Shown: positions 50,321-60,888 of the stretch, piece by piece
Numbering within the stretch: position 1 is the first letter of the stretch
How the letters are laid out: each line of letters opens with the position of its first letter
Origin: Merluccius polli
Taxonomy: Eukaryota; Chordata; Actinopteri; Gadiformes; Merlucciidae
Length of the DNA: 64,000 bases
Assembly (NCBI GenBank): GCA_030340625.1
Contig: JAOPHQ010006624.1
Span: 1-64,000 of the forward strand
Direction of reading: 5' to 3'
The notes under the pieces: generated by a model
Databases searched by the model: none
The model's input: only the letters and a program-made list of their open reading frames with translations
Told to the model about the DNA's origin: nothing
Made by a program: the position numbers and the translations under genes

Positions 50321-50624
50321 CAGCGGTTCTCGACTTGTCAAGCCTCAGGACACACATGCGTCATTAGACATTAAGTCACAACCCAAAAATATGTATATAT
50401 TTTTTCACCAATATTGCAGTAATCGACAATCGAATTTCATTGAATTTCATTGAATCGACAACTCAATGAAATAGTAAGCCATTGAAACATGAATTAACAT
50501 TGAAACATTAAGTTAATTCATGGGCTTCTTTCCAAAGATTAAGGTTTGGCATATGCTCTGTGACCCACTCAAAATGCCCTCACCACCCACTTATGGGTTG
50601 CGACCCACCAGTTGAGAATCGCTG
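50321..50624. mobile_element. hAT-like MITE (GCGGTTCTC ends)
   Basis: CAGCGGTTCTCGACTTGTCA at 50321 and the complement of CCAGTTGAGAATCGCTG ending at 50624 form an imperfect terminal inverted repeat. An interior cacttatgggttgcgaccca block is characteristic of a widespread vertebrate hAT MITE family as I recall. No clear target duplication remains. Confidence 0.75.
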
Positions 50625-50670
50625 CTGTTAATATTTCCAAAGCGAATCAATAGTAGCCCATGTAATTAAT

Positions 50671-50701
<31 letters not shown>

Positions 50702-50735
50702 TAAACGTTATTGATCCCAATCCTGGGAAATGTCT
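50671..50735 (-). mobile_element. LINE 3' tail with (GATA)n
   Basis: A (GATA)7 tract runs into acgttattgatcccaa and gggaaat. Read on the minus strand this is ...GGGATCAATAA then (TATC)n, the familiar 3' terminus of a fish non-LTR element with its microsatellite tail. Only the last 60-odd bases survive. Confidence 0.6.
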
Positions 50736-50888
50736 TTTTAGCCATCAACCTGATATACTGTACATCCATGTGTGTCCTCACAACCCCTTGTCCTCAAAAA
50801 CCTATATTTTCTTTCGCGGTTGCATTAACAAGGTGTCATATCGTTATCGTTAATCACCGCTAACCCTAACCCCCTCTGACCTCCTCAG

Positions 50889-51107
50889 GGCACCACGACG
50901 AGGCCCTGGCCGTGGCGGAGCGGGGTCGCACGCGGGCCTTCGCCGACCTGCTGGTGGAGAGGCAGACGGGCCAGCAGGACTCGGACCCGTACACCCCCGT
51001 GACGGTGGAGCACATCCTGGACACGGTCAACAGCCAGAGGGCCCTGGTGCTCTACTTCTCCATGGCCGCCGGTTACCTGTACAGCTGGCTGCTGGCTCCC
51101 GGAGCAG
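50889..51107 (+). CDS. ttc28: ttc28 exon g: linker before CHAT
   Basis: The acceptor is gacctcctcag|GGCACCACGAC and the donor is GGAGCAG|gtaaag. It completes a Gly codon, runs 219 bp, and leaves after one base of another Gly codon. It encodes GHHDEALAVAERGRTRAFAD, then LLVERQTGQQDSDPYTPVTV and so on, ending YLYSWLLAPGAG. The AERGRTRAFADLL block is characteristic of TPR-CHAT proteins: the helix just before the CHAT fold commonly reads ERxRARxLxDLL. LVLYFSMAAGYLYSWLLAPG matches the first beta hairpin seen before many CHAT cores. Confidence 0.94.
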
Positions 51108-51491
51108 GTAAAGACAGACCCTGGCTTTGGCCCTTGGGGGGCCTGTGCAAGCACATGCTTTTTTTCGCAGATTTGCACACACACGTACGCATACAAGTGA
51201 AATGAACGTGTCCAGGACGTTATCTGTATACAGTGGTGACAAAGTGTGTCTAGTGACACGATGTTATACATTTGTCGTCTAATTAAAGTCTTGGGTTTTC
51301 GAAGAAGGGGAGATTGAGCCAAGTGTTTTTATTGTGTGCTGGAAGTGCACACAGGAAAACATATTTTTTAGGGAGCCATGAGAGCTCACTGTGTGCAGCG
51401 GCCTGTGTCTAAATGCGGGGTTGAGAATGGCAAAGTTAACACCAAGTGGCAGTGCCACCTGCCTCTCCACCATTGGGTGTGTCCCCTGCCT

Positions 51492-51505
51492 CGCTCTCTC
51501 TCCCT

Positions 51506-51582
<77 letters not shown>
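51492..51582. repeat. (TC)n array
   Basis: Nearly pure CT dinucleotide over about 90 bp, beginning with a few CCCTCT units. Confidence 0.95.
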
Positions 51583-51584
<2 letters not shown>

Positions 51585-52056
51585 AAGACATCTGCCAGGA
51601 AGCCATGCTAATTGAGAGTGACAGAGCCAAGCGGCACGGCGAACGCCATCACACGTGCAAACAAGGAAAACACTTACTCTCTGTCTGTCTCCCGCCGTTT
51701 CACCTTTTCTCCCTCCCGATCGCAAACCGTTCGTTTCTGTCTTCGTTTCTTCTTTTTGCTTTCCGCCTTTCTTTTCCTTTCTTTTTTAACAATAACGATA
51801 TGCCGACTGTGTCTTCGTCGCTATGCCCCTCCCATGTGAGGGATACAAGACGTTGCAGGTGTTGAGATTGTAAAAAGTCAACTTAAAAAAAAATAAAATA
51901 AAAACAGGAAAGAATCCTCACCACCGCACGCACAAGTGTATGGAGAGAGAGAGACCTGTGATTGGTCTACCGCTGCCCTGCTGCGGGCCATGTACACGAC
52001 CCATGACCCCAGCCTGGGGGCCCTCATCGTTTGATCAAGCCTAGCTGCCCTTCCCT

Positions 52057-52104
<48 letters not shown>
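52057..52104. repeat. (GCA)16 / CAG trinucleotide repeat
   Basis: Sixteen uninterrupted GCA units lie in the intron on the sense strand (CAG). It is non-coding: no splice borders frame it, and exons g and h join without it. Confidence 0.95.
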
Positions 52105-52105
<1 letters not shown>

Positions 52106-52862
52106 CGGCAGTCACATGGTTAAAGATGGATACTGTAGGGGCCAGACAGCGCTACAAAGAGCTGAACACTACACCAGGGAGCCCGCTGGCTCTGTCGCCA
52201 CCGCAGGCGCCTGTCTCTTCCTTTCCACGACGCCCAGCTGGTGCCGGCGCAGAACAGGACCGGGGACTGATCGATGCGTGCGTGTGCAGTCCCATTTAGA
52301 TCTCATAGCACAGTGGGCAACGCACAGGAAATGCAAATCTAAAAAAAAAAATCGTGGAGCTGGCAGGCCGAAATTCACACAAATGCACACACACACACAC
52401 ACACACACACAAGCACGCGCACATACATACACGGAGGGTAGTAAACACCCCGTGAATTATGCAGACACATTTTACTGTACTACAAAAATGCATCGCATCA
52501 CAAATAACAACACGTGCACACACATTCTGCGCCCGATCCCTCCATGCTGTCACAGCCCCTCCCATCATACTTCTGTGTGAAGATCTCAGCTCCCACGGCG
52601 GGCAGCAGATGGCAGCGACAGCCTCCTCTTATCTTTTATTGAAGACTATTTGTTTAATTCATTTTGCTCAGCAGATGCACGACTGCATCGCTGCATAACT
52701 TAACCGTTTTCCACATGAAACGAAGCCCAAAACCCGACTCTGTCCGTTTATTCATTTTTGTATTACTTTCAAATCGTTATTCCTCATGCTCTATCTTCCG
52801 TCCGTCGTTGACAGGGCTACGGGGTCTCACGGTTTCCCCTTTCTCCCTGTGTGTCACCGCAG

Positions 52863-53022
52863 GTATTTTGAAGTTTCACGAGGTGTACCTGGGCGAGGGC
52901 TTGTCCGAAGGCGGGTCTGAGTTCCAGGAGGGCGGGACCGGAGGGGTGGCCCTCGGCTCCTCGTTGGAGCAGCACATCGCCAGCGCCCGCGAAGCTCTAG
53001 GAGTAGAATCGTATTACAGCAG
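52863..53022 (+). CDS. ttc28: ttc28 exon h: linker
   Basis: The acceptor is gtgtcaccgcag|GTATTTTG and the donor is TTACAGCAG|gtgaga. It completes a Gly codon and leaves with two bases of an Arg codon. It encodes ILKFHEVYLGEGLSEG, a Gly/Ser/Glu-rich low-complexity stretch, then LEQHIASAREALGVESYYSR. The ends are strongly TTC28-like while the middle is divergent, as expected for a surface loop. No catalytic or binding residue can be named here. Confidence 0.92.
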
Positions 53023-53370
53023 GTGAGAGCCTTGAGCCAGACACATCTCTCCCCATAGTGGATTTTAAATGGACTCAAAACTCAGTAATAACTCGTGATC
53101 GTGCTGGAGGGTGTGTTTGTGTGTGGTGTGTGTGTGTGCGTGCGTGCGTGCATGCGCGCGTGTGTGTATGCGTGCACGTATCAAGGGAACCATTCCAATC
53201 CACTGTATTCTGTGACGGTGGAACTTGACTTTCTCCCATCTTAAATTCGCTATGCAATGTCCCTTTCGGTGGACAAAAGGAGACACTGAAGAATAGCCCT
53301 GTGGAGGGCACAGACTACCTCAATAGATACGACCTTCTAAATAGAAAGCCTGATGACAAGCAGGGGGTGT

Positions 53371-53401
<31 letters not shown>

Positions 53402-54664
53402 GTGCGTGCAGCGAATTGCGTTTAAGAAAGGAGGGGAAGGATACAAAATAAAATGAAAAAAGTCAGGTTGCTGCAGTGAAACTGATGGAGTCTCAATGAA
53501 AGAGGACACGGCGTCAAAAAAAGGTAACCCCTGCTGTGGCCCCAACCTTGAGAGCTATGGACAGTAGGGCGCTCCCGCTGGACGACGCCCTGGCGACTGG
53601 CCCCTATGGTCAGAGTTAGGGCCGCGGCCACCCAGCAGGACCGTCCTCACAGCCCAGCCCAGCCCAGCCCAGCCTGCCCCCAGCAGACGGGCCCTCCTGC
53701 CCCATTACCAGCTCATTTACCGCTCCAACGGGAGGCGCTGCACACACCGCCGCGCCCGGATGACCACAATATGGCACCACTTAGTGCCCCATTCATTCTC
53801 TCCACAGAGGAGAATAGAGAGAGAGAGAGAGAGATGGAGAGAGATGCTTAAGTATGCAAAAAGAATATGCTATGGCTGAAAGCGAAATATGAGGCAGAGA
53901 GAGAGGCTTAAATAAGCCCATTTTTTTGGGGTTGAAAGTGAAATATGAGAGGCGAGGATGTGAGCCTTTGCCATCACACGACTCCACGCGCTCATTAATT
54001 GAGGGTTTTCGGCCTGCAGATCCTTATGTCCCTAAATTACATCATCTACTGCCCACCCCCCCACCCCCCCCACCCCACCCCCACCCCCCATCTAGCAGAG
54101 CTTAATCTGTGGGACAGAATGACTAGCCTCAAGGGAGAGAGAGAGCGAGAGCGCCAGAGAAAGAGAAACACTGGGATGATGTATTTGAAAAAGTTCAGAT
54201 AAGAGCTCAGACAAGAGTTCCCATGGCGCACACAGTGCTGGGAGCAAGGAACTGACACAGGAGTGAGGGGAGGCGATGAGCCCGGGGTGGGGGTGCAGGG
54301 GGTGTGTTAGTGGAATACAAAGTGAAATGGAGGGAGTGATACCACGAGTGATAGCCACCACCCCCCCCCCACCCCTGCCCTAGTGCCCCACGTCTGGACA
54401 AAATGAAGCTGTGTGTGTATATATGTGTGTGTGTGTGTGTGTGTCGGTGTCGGTGTCTGTATCTGTGGGGCATTGTTGAGCAATATGCAGTGTAGTGTGT
54501 GTGTGTGTGTGTGTGTGTAGTCTTTACATCAACATAGTGCCCATTTCACATTTGCATCTATCCCTCATTGTCCTCTTCCTCCCTCCCTCTCTCGCTCATC
54601 CTCTCCCTCCCTCTTCCTCTCTCTCTAACCCCCTCTCTCTCTCTCTTCCCTTCTCCCCATGCAG
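53023..54664. other. Intron h-i
   Basis: It holds (TG)n near 53112-53168, (TG)n plus a G-run at 53368-53402, a CAGCC pentamer run (53656-53680), (GA)n at 53814-53835, C-rich tracts (54053-54090), (TG)n at 54424-54443 and 54495-54518, and a CT-rich acceptor tract. No exon or transposon was recognised. Confidence 0.8.
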
Positions 54665-54805
54665 AGGTTGCTCCAGCAGTGAGACAGAAAGCGAGGCGGG
54701 GGATTTGCTGGACCAGCAGTTCGAGGAGCTCAACAACAAGCTCAACTCGGTCACAGATCCCACCGGCTTCCTGCGCATGGTGTCCAGGAACAACCTATTC
54801 AACAG
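54665..54805 (+). CDS. ttc28: ttc28 exon i: acidic linker, donor beside a G16 run
   Basis: The acceptor is ccccatgcag|AGGTTGC and the donor is TTCAACAG|gt, followed immediately by sixteen Gs. It enters by completing Arg and leaves with two bases of Arg. It encodes GCSSSETESEAGDLLDQQFE and then ELNNKLNSVTDPTGFLRMVS to RNNLFN. The SSETESEAGD stretch is acidic and serine-rich and could be phosphorylated (inference). The donor lacks the usual A at +3/+4 and relies on GTGGGG, an odd site that nonetheless keeps phase. Confidence 0.92.
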
Positions 54806-55154
54806 GTGGGGGGGGGGGGGGGGATGCTGTTGCCAGGGTTACCGACGTTGCCGCTCTCGTCCGCAGCAGATAACTATAGCATGCGGCTTAGCCTGCTAGA
54901 AACTACTTTGACCCAATTTTTTTTTTCTTCCATTGAAATTTAACAATAAAGATTTTCTTTTTCTTTTTTTTTCCAAAATGAATCTGCTTGGGTAAGGGGA
55001 TTCACAGGCGTTGTGGTTCATCTGGAAAAGGCTTTTTCTCTCTTTCCTCTTTTGTTTAGCCAGCACAGATGCAGCATGTGAATCCTCCTTATTAAATCAG
55101 CTGAGTAGAGCCAAGCTGCTAAAACCCCTTATCAACAACCCAGTTTGATAGCGC

Positions 55155-55215
55155 CTGTGTGTATGTGTGTGTGTGTGTGTGTGTGATGTGTACATGCATG
55201 CATGTGTGCCTTGGA

Positions 55216-55247
<32 letters not shown>

Positions 55248-55650
55248 TGTGTGTACATGCATGCATGTGTGCCTTGGATGTGTGTGTCTGTGTGTGTGTG
55301 TGCGTGTGCACGTGTGTGTACATGCATGAATGCGTGCCTTGGATGTGTGTGTGTGTGTGTGTGTGTGTGTACATGCATGCATGTGTGCCTTGGATGTGTG
55401 TGTGTGTGTGTGTGTGCGCGTATGTGTACATGCATGCATGTGTGCCTTGGATGTGTGTGTCTGTGTGTGTGGGTGTGTGCACGTGTGTGTGTACATGCAT
55501 GCATGCGTGCCTTGGATGTGTGTGTCTGTGCGTGTGCGCATGTGTGTACATGCATTAATGAATGCTTGCCTTGGATGTGTGTGTATGTGTGCGTGTGTGT
55601 ACATGCATTAATGAATGCGTGCCTTGGATGTGTGTGTGTGTGTTTGTGTT
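55155..55650. repeat. TG minisatellite with CCTTGGATG core, 8 cores
   Basis: GTGTACATGCATGCATG, then (c/t)gtgCCTTGGATG, then (TG)n recurs about every 50-65 bp. CCTTGGATG occurs at about 55209, 55271, 55337, 55388, 55447, 55511, 55570 and 55622. TG length varies between units, while the last two share a cattaatgaatg variant. Confidence 0.93.
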
Positions 55651-55913
55651 ATTTTCCTCCCTAACATCAGACCAATCAACAAAGTAAGGACCTAGCGCTC
55701 CGGTGTGTAACTATTCACATGTGCGACTGCGTTTGCGCCGCTCCATTACCAGTGTGTACATTTGACTCTGTCACTGTCAACGGTGACCCGAGAATTGAAC
55801 TGATTCCACGCTAAGCATGTATTTACCATGCACTGATTGTTAAGACGTGCCTCGTTTTTGTGTTTATGTCTGTTGTCTGAGTGTGTGTGTGTGTGTGTGC
55901 GTATGTATACATC

Positions 55914-55944
<31 letters not shown>

Positions 55945-56714
55945 CTGTGTCTCTTATATTTTCCTGTCTGGTCCACAGTTGAACCGCTCTAGGATGAGAG
56001 GGTAATTCCAGCTTTAATTGAGTCTCCGAGCTCATTAAGCCCTATTTAATGGGCTGCCGGTAATAATCCACTCATTCTTTTGGGCCCCGCCAAAGGAAAA
56101 AATAATACAAAAAAACAATCTGTATTGCCAATCATCCCTCGCACCGCTAAAGCAAAGGGAGAATAAACCCCCGTTGTCATTTCAACCATACAACTCAGGC
56201 TTTGATAGGGAGATAAAAAACAAGTATGTGCCTTCTCAAGCGCTCCTTTTTTCTCTTTATTATTATTTCCGTCCTCGTTCGCCATCTCGTCGTCCCTTTG
56301 CTGGGTGAGATGTAGGTTATACGGGGGAGGAAGACTTGTGCGACTGTTCCCACAATACCTCCCAACAGAGAGAGTTATTCTCATGAAGAAAAAAAAAAGG
56401 AAAGTCGTGATGAAAGATTATTTTAGCGATGACATCTGAACCGCGAGAAGATGTGAGGGAAGAAAGGTTTTCAATCTTGGGGAGGGAGTATCATGTGTTG
56501 TTCTATTGTGCCATACCTCCTGCCTGCAATTAGTCAGTGACTCACCGACGTGATGTGGCTGCCGCTAAAAGAAGCACACAGTACCAATTATAGCGAGAGA
56601 AAATGATGGACGGTCATTATGAATGTGACGCGTCGGAGGATGTCGCATTTAATACCGGAGAACAAGCTCCGCGAACGGGATGTCGGGAATGCGATAACGG
56701 ATCGATACCTAAAG

Positions 56715-56749
56715 TGGCTTCACCCAGCTGAGCGAGCTGGGTGAAGCCA
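56715..56749. repeat. Perfect 15-bp hairpin
   Basis: TGGCTTCACCCAGCT and its exact complement AGCTGGGTGAAGCCA are separated by five bases (gagcg). It is followed by overlapping GGCCAGGC/GGCAGGCA words and (GCA)n at 56787-56809. The RNA would fold stably, but the stem is short for a microRNA precursor. Confidence 0.85.
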
Positions 56750-58265
56750 GGGGCCCGCCAGGCGAGGCCAGGCCAGGCAGGCAGGTAGCAGCAGCAGCAG
56801 CAGCAGCAGGCTTGGAGAGCTGTCTGTGGGCCAGGGGCCCTGCAGCCCGCTGGCTGATGGAGCAGATGGAGCTCTGCTGTCTGCGGTGTTGCGGGCGTCT
56901 CCAACCCCGGCAGCCAAATCAGCGCTGTTCTCAGCGTGGGCGCGCGCCTCCACCCGGGCAGGAAGTTGTCATTCATGTGACACAGCAGGGGGGGGTGTCT
57001 CCATTAGTATACGGCGCGGCTGCTAATCAGAGCGAGATTGATTTTCGCCCAGTGCTTTAAAAGCGTGGCGGTTTGTTTGACAGGGAGGCCCTCGACGTCA
57101 CTTAACCGTTTCCTTAATGAGCCAGTGGGGTTGTATACGTGGTGGCGCAGAGTGGTTTTATGTCAGGATACCGGCGATAAGTGGAGGCGGAAACACTTCG
57201 AGTACAACCGCCTCTCCTGTAGACATCCTGGGGATGGTAGATAGTGTGTAGGCTGCACTTAGCTACACATTGACACGGTCCTACACTGCCACCTAGTGGA
57301 GTTTTGTATCATGACATGTAATTTTCTCATCAGAGCAGGGAGTGTCCCTTTGTGAATCACCTTAATATCACGTAGACAGCCTGCCGTTGTGAAGATCACT
57401 GCTGCTACTTAGAAAGAGTCAATGGTCCCTTAGCGCTATCCGTTGCTCAGTGCGTGCAACCGCCGACAAAACAACGTCGGGCGTGTCTGCGTGGGGCCGA
57501 GACAGGCGCCACTGTGATCCAGTGCGTTGACTCATCTCCCTTTGGTCGCAGTATCATATCACACAAACCACCATATGAAAAAAAAAGGCCATATCTGATG
57601 CAATGCTATGCTGGAAAAACCATCAACGGCCGTCGCCAACATATGTTGCCAGCTCTGCTGCAAAGCCCATTACCGGCAGCGGGAAGGCTTCGGTGATGGT
57701 TGAACATGACAGGAGTTTTCACATGCATGCCATTGTCTCGCCAACAACTACGATGTCCCCCAAGGCATAGATCAGACACAGGGGGAACCTGCAATGCTGC
57801 GATAGCGTAGATTAGTGACTGAACTCTGATCAAAAAAAGGCCGTATCTGTAGAGTGTGTCTGATCTGCAATGTGTGCTGGACTAAAACAATAAACGGATA
57901 GTGCTGTAGCGTAGTAAAGTTCACAATGAAATAGTTATTTTTTTCTGTAAAGGAGATTCAGTTGAATTTGGTTGGGTAATTGTGTAGGTGCATCTTACTG
58001 AGGATGTAATAATTAATCATTTCCTCTGCCCAAGTGCTTCTCTTATACGTACATACATAAACAGATAAATTAAGTTGCATTTAATTTTACAATATGTGCC
58101 TGATTGTCCAAGTAGAGTAACGAGCATGAACTGCCTAATCCCTCCAACGCCCTTACTCTTGCATTTGGGAATACCCGAAATAGAGCAGTACATTAAGGAA
58201 TTTAGAAAATAAAACATCCAATGTTTTCTTTTTTTCTGTGTGTGTGTGTGTGATGCTAAATACAG

Positions 58266-58410
58266 GAGCTGCCAGAGTATGACCAGCTTGTTCAGCAACA
58301 CCATGTCCCCTGCGAAAGACGGCTGCTCGTCCCTGTCGCGACGCTCCAGCAACCTTGGCAAGCCTCCACTCCGGGCCCTTTACGACCTGCTCATCGCACC
58401 GATGGAGGGG
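58266..58410 (+). CDS. ttc28: ttc28 exon j: start of CHAT domain
   Basis: The acceptor is gctaaatacag|GAGCTGCC and the donor is ATGGAGGGG|gtgagc. It completes Arg and ends at phase 0. It encodes a Ser-rich, probably disordered region (SCQSMTSLFSNTMSPAKDG to SSNLGKPPL) and then RALYDLLIAPMEG. The LYxxLIAPM block is the recognised first helix of CHAT domains (LYxLLIxPLxxxL). The donor could slide within GGGG, but only the cut after 58410 keeps phase with exon k. Confidence 0.93.
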
Positions 58411-59016
58411 GTGAGCGCTCTCTCTCTCTCTCCCTCGCTCCCTCGCTCTCTCGCTCTCTCGCTCTAACTGTGCGGAAAAACCACCCGCTGCCTCCGCGGT
58501 GCTAGTGACGGAGAAAGAAGAAGGAACAAAAAAAAGAGAGCATGCAAGAGACGCAGATAGGATGGAGGATGTGGTTTTTTCCTGGCGGGGTGTTGTGTAC
58601 ATACTGTAGCTTAACTCATGAGTTGCTGTATGTTGTATGCACTGTAATTTAGGCCTGGGCAATAATTCAATATCGTCGTTTATCGTCTTTGAACGGTATT
58701 GTATCGTCATGAAATGAAGATTTTAACCGTATACCCGGTTTTATAGTATAATTTTTTTTTTTTTTTTTTGTCAGCGAGAAAAGAAAACTAGTTTGAATCC
58801 CATACTTAATACATACATACAAATTTCTATATACTTTAATGTAATGACCCTCAGTTAGACTGCTTCAAATGGTATTTTGAATTCATAAGCATTCCGAAAA
58901 TATTTATCGATGTTGTGTAAAATGACCCTGTAATTATATCGTGATAATACATTTTCCCGTATCGCCCAGCCCTACTGTAAATGGTACATGCTGACCCGAG
59001 CTGTCTTGGTATGCAG
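58411..59016. other. Intron j-k
   Basis: It starts with a CT/CCCTCG tract after the donor; more than half is the MITE at 58650-58974. Confidence 0.9.
58650..58974. mobile_element. hAT MITE 42 bp upstream of exon k
   Basis: TAGGCCTGGGCAATA at 58650 and the complement of TATCGCCCAGCCCTA ending at 58974 are inverted repeats with two mismatches. Flanking 8-mers ctgtaatt and ctgtaaat match at 7 of 8 positions, as in an hAT target duplication. Interior atatcgt/tatcgtc words are typical of this fish family. No coding capacity. Confidence 0.87.
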
Positions 59017-59196
59017 GGCCTGATGCACTCCAGTGGACCCGTGGGCAGACACAGGCAGCTGGTGCTGGTCCTGGAGGGAGAGCTGTACCTCATCCCCTTC
59101 GCCTTGCTCAAGGGCAGCTCCTCCAACGAGTACCTGTACGAGCGCTTCAGCCTCATCGCCGTGCCCTCCATCCACGGCCTCGGATCCAGCTCTAAG
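59017..59196 (+). CDS. ttc28: ttc28 exon k: CHAT beta strands
   Basis: The acceptor is ggtatgcag|GGCCTGATG, with a good branch-point match (gctgac) near 58990. The donor is TCTAAG|gttcac, a weaker site. Phase is 0 in and 0 out. It encodes GLMHSSGPVGRHRQLVLVLE and GELYLIPFALLKGSSSNEY, then LYERFSLIAVPSIHGL. These are the hallmark CHAT elements: a core strand, GxLxxLPFxxL, a YLxERxxxxxxPS strand. A 325-bp MITE ends 42 bp upstream of this exon. Confidence 0.94.
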
Positions 59197-60156
59197 GTTC
59201 ACGTTCAATCTTGTTCTTTTTTTTCTCTGCTGTGAGAAGCTGCTACTCTGTTGAGTTAAAGGTGTTTCAATCGGGAGAGACTAGTATTAGAAAATGAACC
59301 ACAACATGCATTGACAACACATTTGGCACATTTGTCATTAGACACTATCAAATTATCATTCATGGGGACAATGGATCCCAGGAAGTCTGCCAGGAGATGA
59401 GTTCCCCCCTAATGGTGTCTAGACGCTGGTGGCGGTGACTAGAGATTGGACCTCGGCCCTGGAGGACGCCAGCTCTTTCTCTGTAGACAGATGGAGGCTA
59501 GTCCCAGAGGTGAAGGAGATGGAGGAGGGCTGCAATGAGTCGCAATGAAAACAACAAACAGGAATGAATGAGAGATGTGTATATACGCTATGCATTGGCA
59601 TGCAATTGTACTCCTGCTAATGCATGAGGTCCTGATTGGTTGAGAGATGATAGGGGAGGGGCATGCAATGACAGCGTGGGAATTAAGAACCGAGACATAG
59701 ATCGATGAGAAACAGAAGGGGAACGTCATCATCTCCTGATCGAAATTTTGCTTTAGCTCCATTATATGTAACACTGACACTGAGTGTTTAAAATGGGTAC
59801 TGCAGTCCAAATTCACAATATTGGAGAGAGTTGTCTCCGCCCGCCCCCTCCTCCCCAGACTGGAATCTCACGCGGGGTTGCCAGGTTGAGGACACTGAGC
59901 GAACACGAGCGCAATCCGAGCCCATTCTATTTTGAGACGAGCGCAATTATCCTATTGTATCCTAACAAGCGATGAAGGACGAAAGGAAAAACATACTGGC
60001 TGTAGCGTTGTTGTCGGAAGAAGCCAGCATTTCCACCTAGAATACTTCCTTAATCTCTGATGACATATCATGGTAATTTTATGACTTAGTACAGTAAATG
60101 TGTTACATATAGCTATACCTTTAAGGAACCTGTTCCTTGTCTTGCCCCCCCCGCAG
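59197..60156. other. Intron k-l
   Basis: The donor half (59197-59750) is unique DNA; the acceptor half is a MITE-like element. Confidence 0.8.
59750..60124. mobile_element. MITE-like element ending 32 bp before exon l
   Basis: ATTATATGTAACACTGACA near 59761 and the complement of the TGTGTTACATATAGCTATACC end (about 60100-60120) are imperfect inverted repeats. The interior carries tactgcagtccaaattcaca and aggttgaggacac, words I associate with a dispersed fish repeat. Borders are approximate. Confidence 0.45.
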
Positions 60157-60731
60157 ACTCACCCTCGCCGGGCCGGTCCCGTTCCTTGCGGGGGCGTCTC
60201 CATGGCGGCGGTGGTGGGCAACCCCCGGCTCCCGTCCCCCGTGATGGACCGCTGGCTCTGGGGCCCCATGCCGTCGGCGGAAGAGGAGGCCCTGATGGTG
60301 GCCGAGCTGCTGGGCTGCCAGCCCCTGGCCGGCTCGGCCGCCACCAAGGAGCGGGTGATGAGCGCGCTGGGCCAGGCCGAGTGCGCCCACTTCGCCACCC
60401 ACATCTCCTGGAAGCTCGCCGCCCTGGTGCTCACGCCCAACCCCGAGAGCGGGGCGTCGGGGGCCGGGGGCGGCGTGGGCGGCGTGGGGGCGGGAACGAC
60501 CGGGGGCGGGAGGGGCGGCGGCGGCGGGAGGAGGGGCAGCGGCGGCGGCGGCGGCGGCCGGGGGAGGAAGGGGTCGTTCGGGAGCAGCTACACCATCCCG
60601 GAGTCGCTGCACATGCAGGACGACGGCAGCGACGTGGAGAGCATCTGCGACAGTCCGCCCTTGCAGGAGTTCCTGCTGACCGCCGCGGATATACTGGACC
60701 TGAGGCTGCCCGTCAAGCTGGTCGTGCTCGG
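60157..60731 (+). CDS. ttc28: ttc28 exon l: CHAT histidine segment with glycine-rich insert
   Basis: The acceptor is ccccccccgcag|ACTCACCC and the donor is GTGCTCGG|gtaagc. Phase is 0 in and two bases out. It encodes residues 1154-1344: an Arg/Pro-rich lead, SMAAVVGNPRLPSPVMDRWL, PSAEEEALMVAELLGCQPL, then CAHFATHISWKLAALVLTPN. The second His of HFATH (codon 60400-60402) aligns with the active-site His of CHAT peptidases. From 60448 to 60573 the frame encodes a Gly/Ala/Arg/Ser-rich run of about 42 residues, longer than the roughly 15-residue segment I recall in human TTC28. It ends with a CHAT strand, LPVKLVVLG. Confidence 0.94.
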
Positions 60732-60888
60732 GTAAGCTGGCTGGATGGGGGGGGGAGGGGAAAAAGTATTTATTTCAGGCGTACTTGCCTTTTCGGGCGT
60801 ACATTGATATATATTTAGATTTCTAAAACATCCTGTTCTTTTTTGTTTGTGTGCTTGTGCATGTGTGTGTGTGTGTGTGTGTGTACAG
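60732..60888. repeat. Intron l-m with (TG)n at the acceptor
   Basis: This 157-bp intron ends in (TG)n (about 60862-60884) and acag. The microsatellite occupies the place of the polypyrimidine tract. Confidence 0.9.

Larger units (their letters stand above)
50238..50888. other. Intron f-g
   Basis: It is made largely of a MITE (50321-50624) and a (GATA)n-tailed LINE remnant (about 50671-50735). The acceptor of exon g follows a C/T-rich tract. Confidence 0.8.
51108..52862. other. Intron g-h
   Basis: It contains a (TC)n array (51492-51582), a (GCA)16 repeat (52057-52104), (CA)n at 52384-52410 and unique DNA. No exon was seen. Confidence 0.85.
54806..58265. other. Intron i-j
   Basis: It holds the G16 run at the donor, a TG minisatellite (55155-55650), (TG)n at 55880-55945, a perfect hairpin (56715-56749) beside a CAG tract, and mostly unique DNA at 56.0-58.2 kb. 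No exon was found. Confidence 0.85.
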
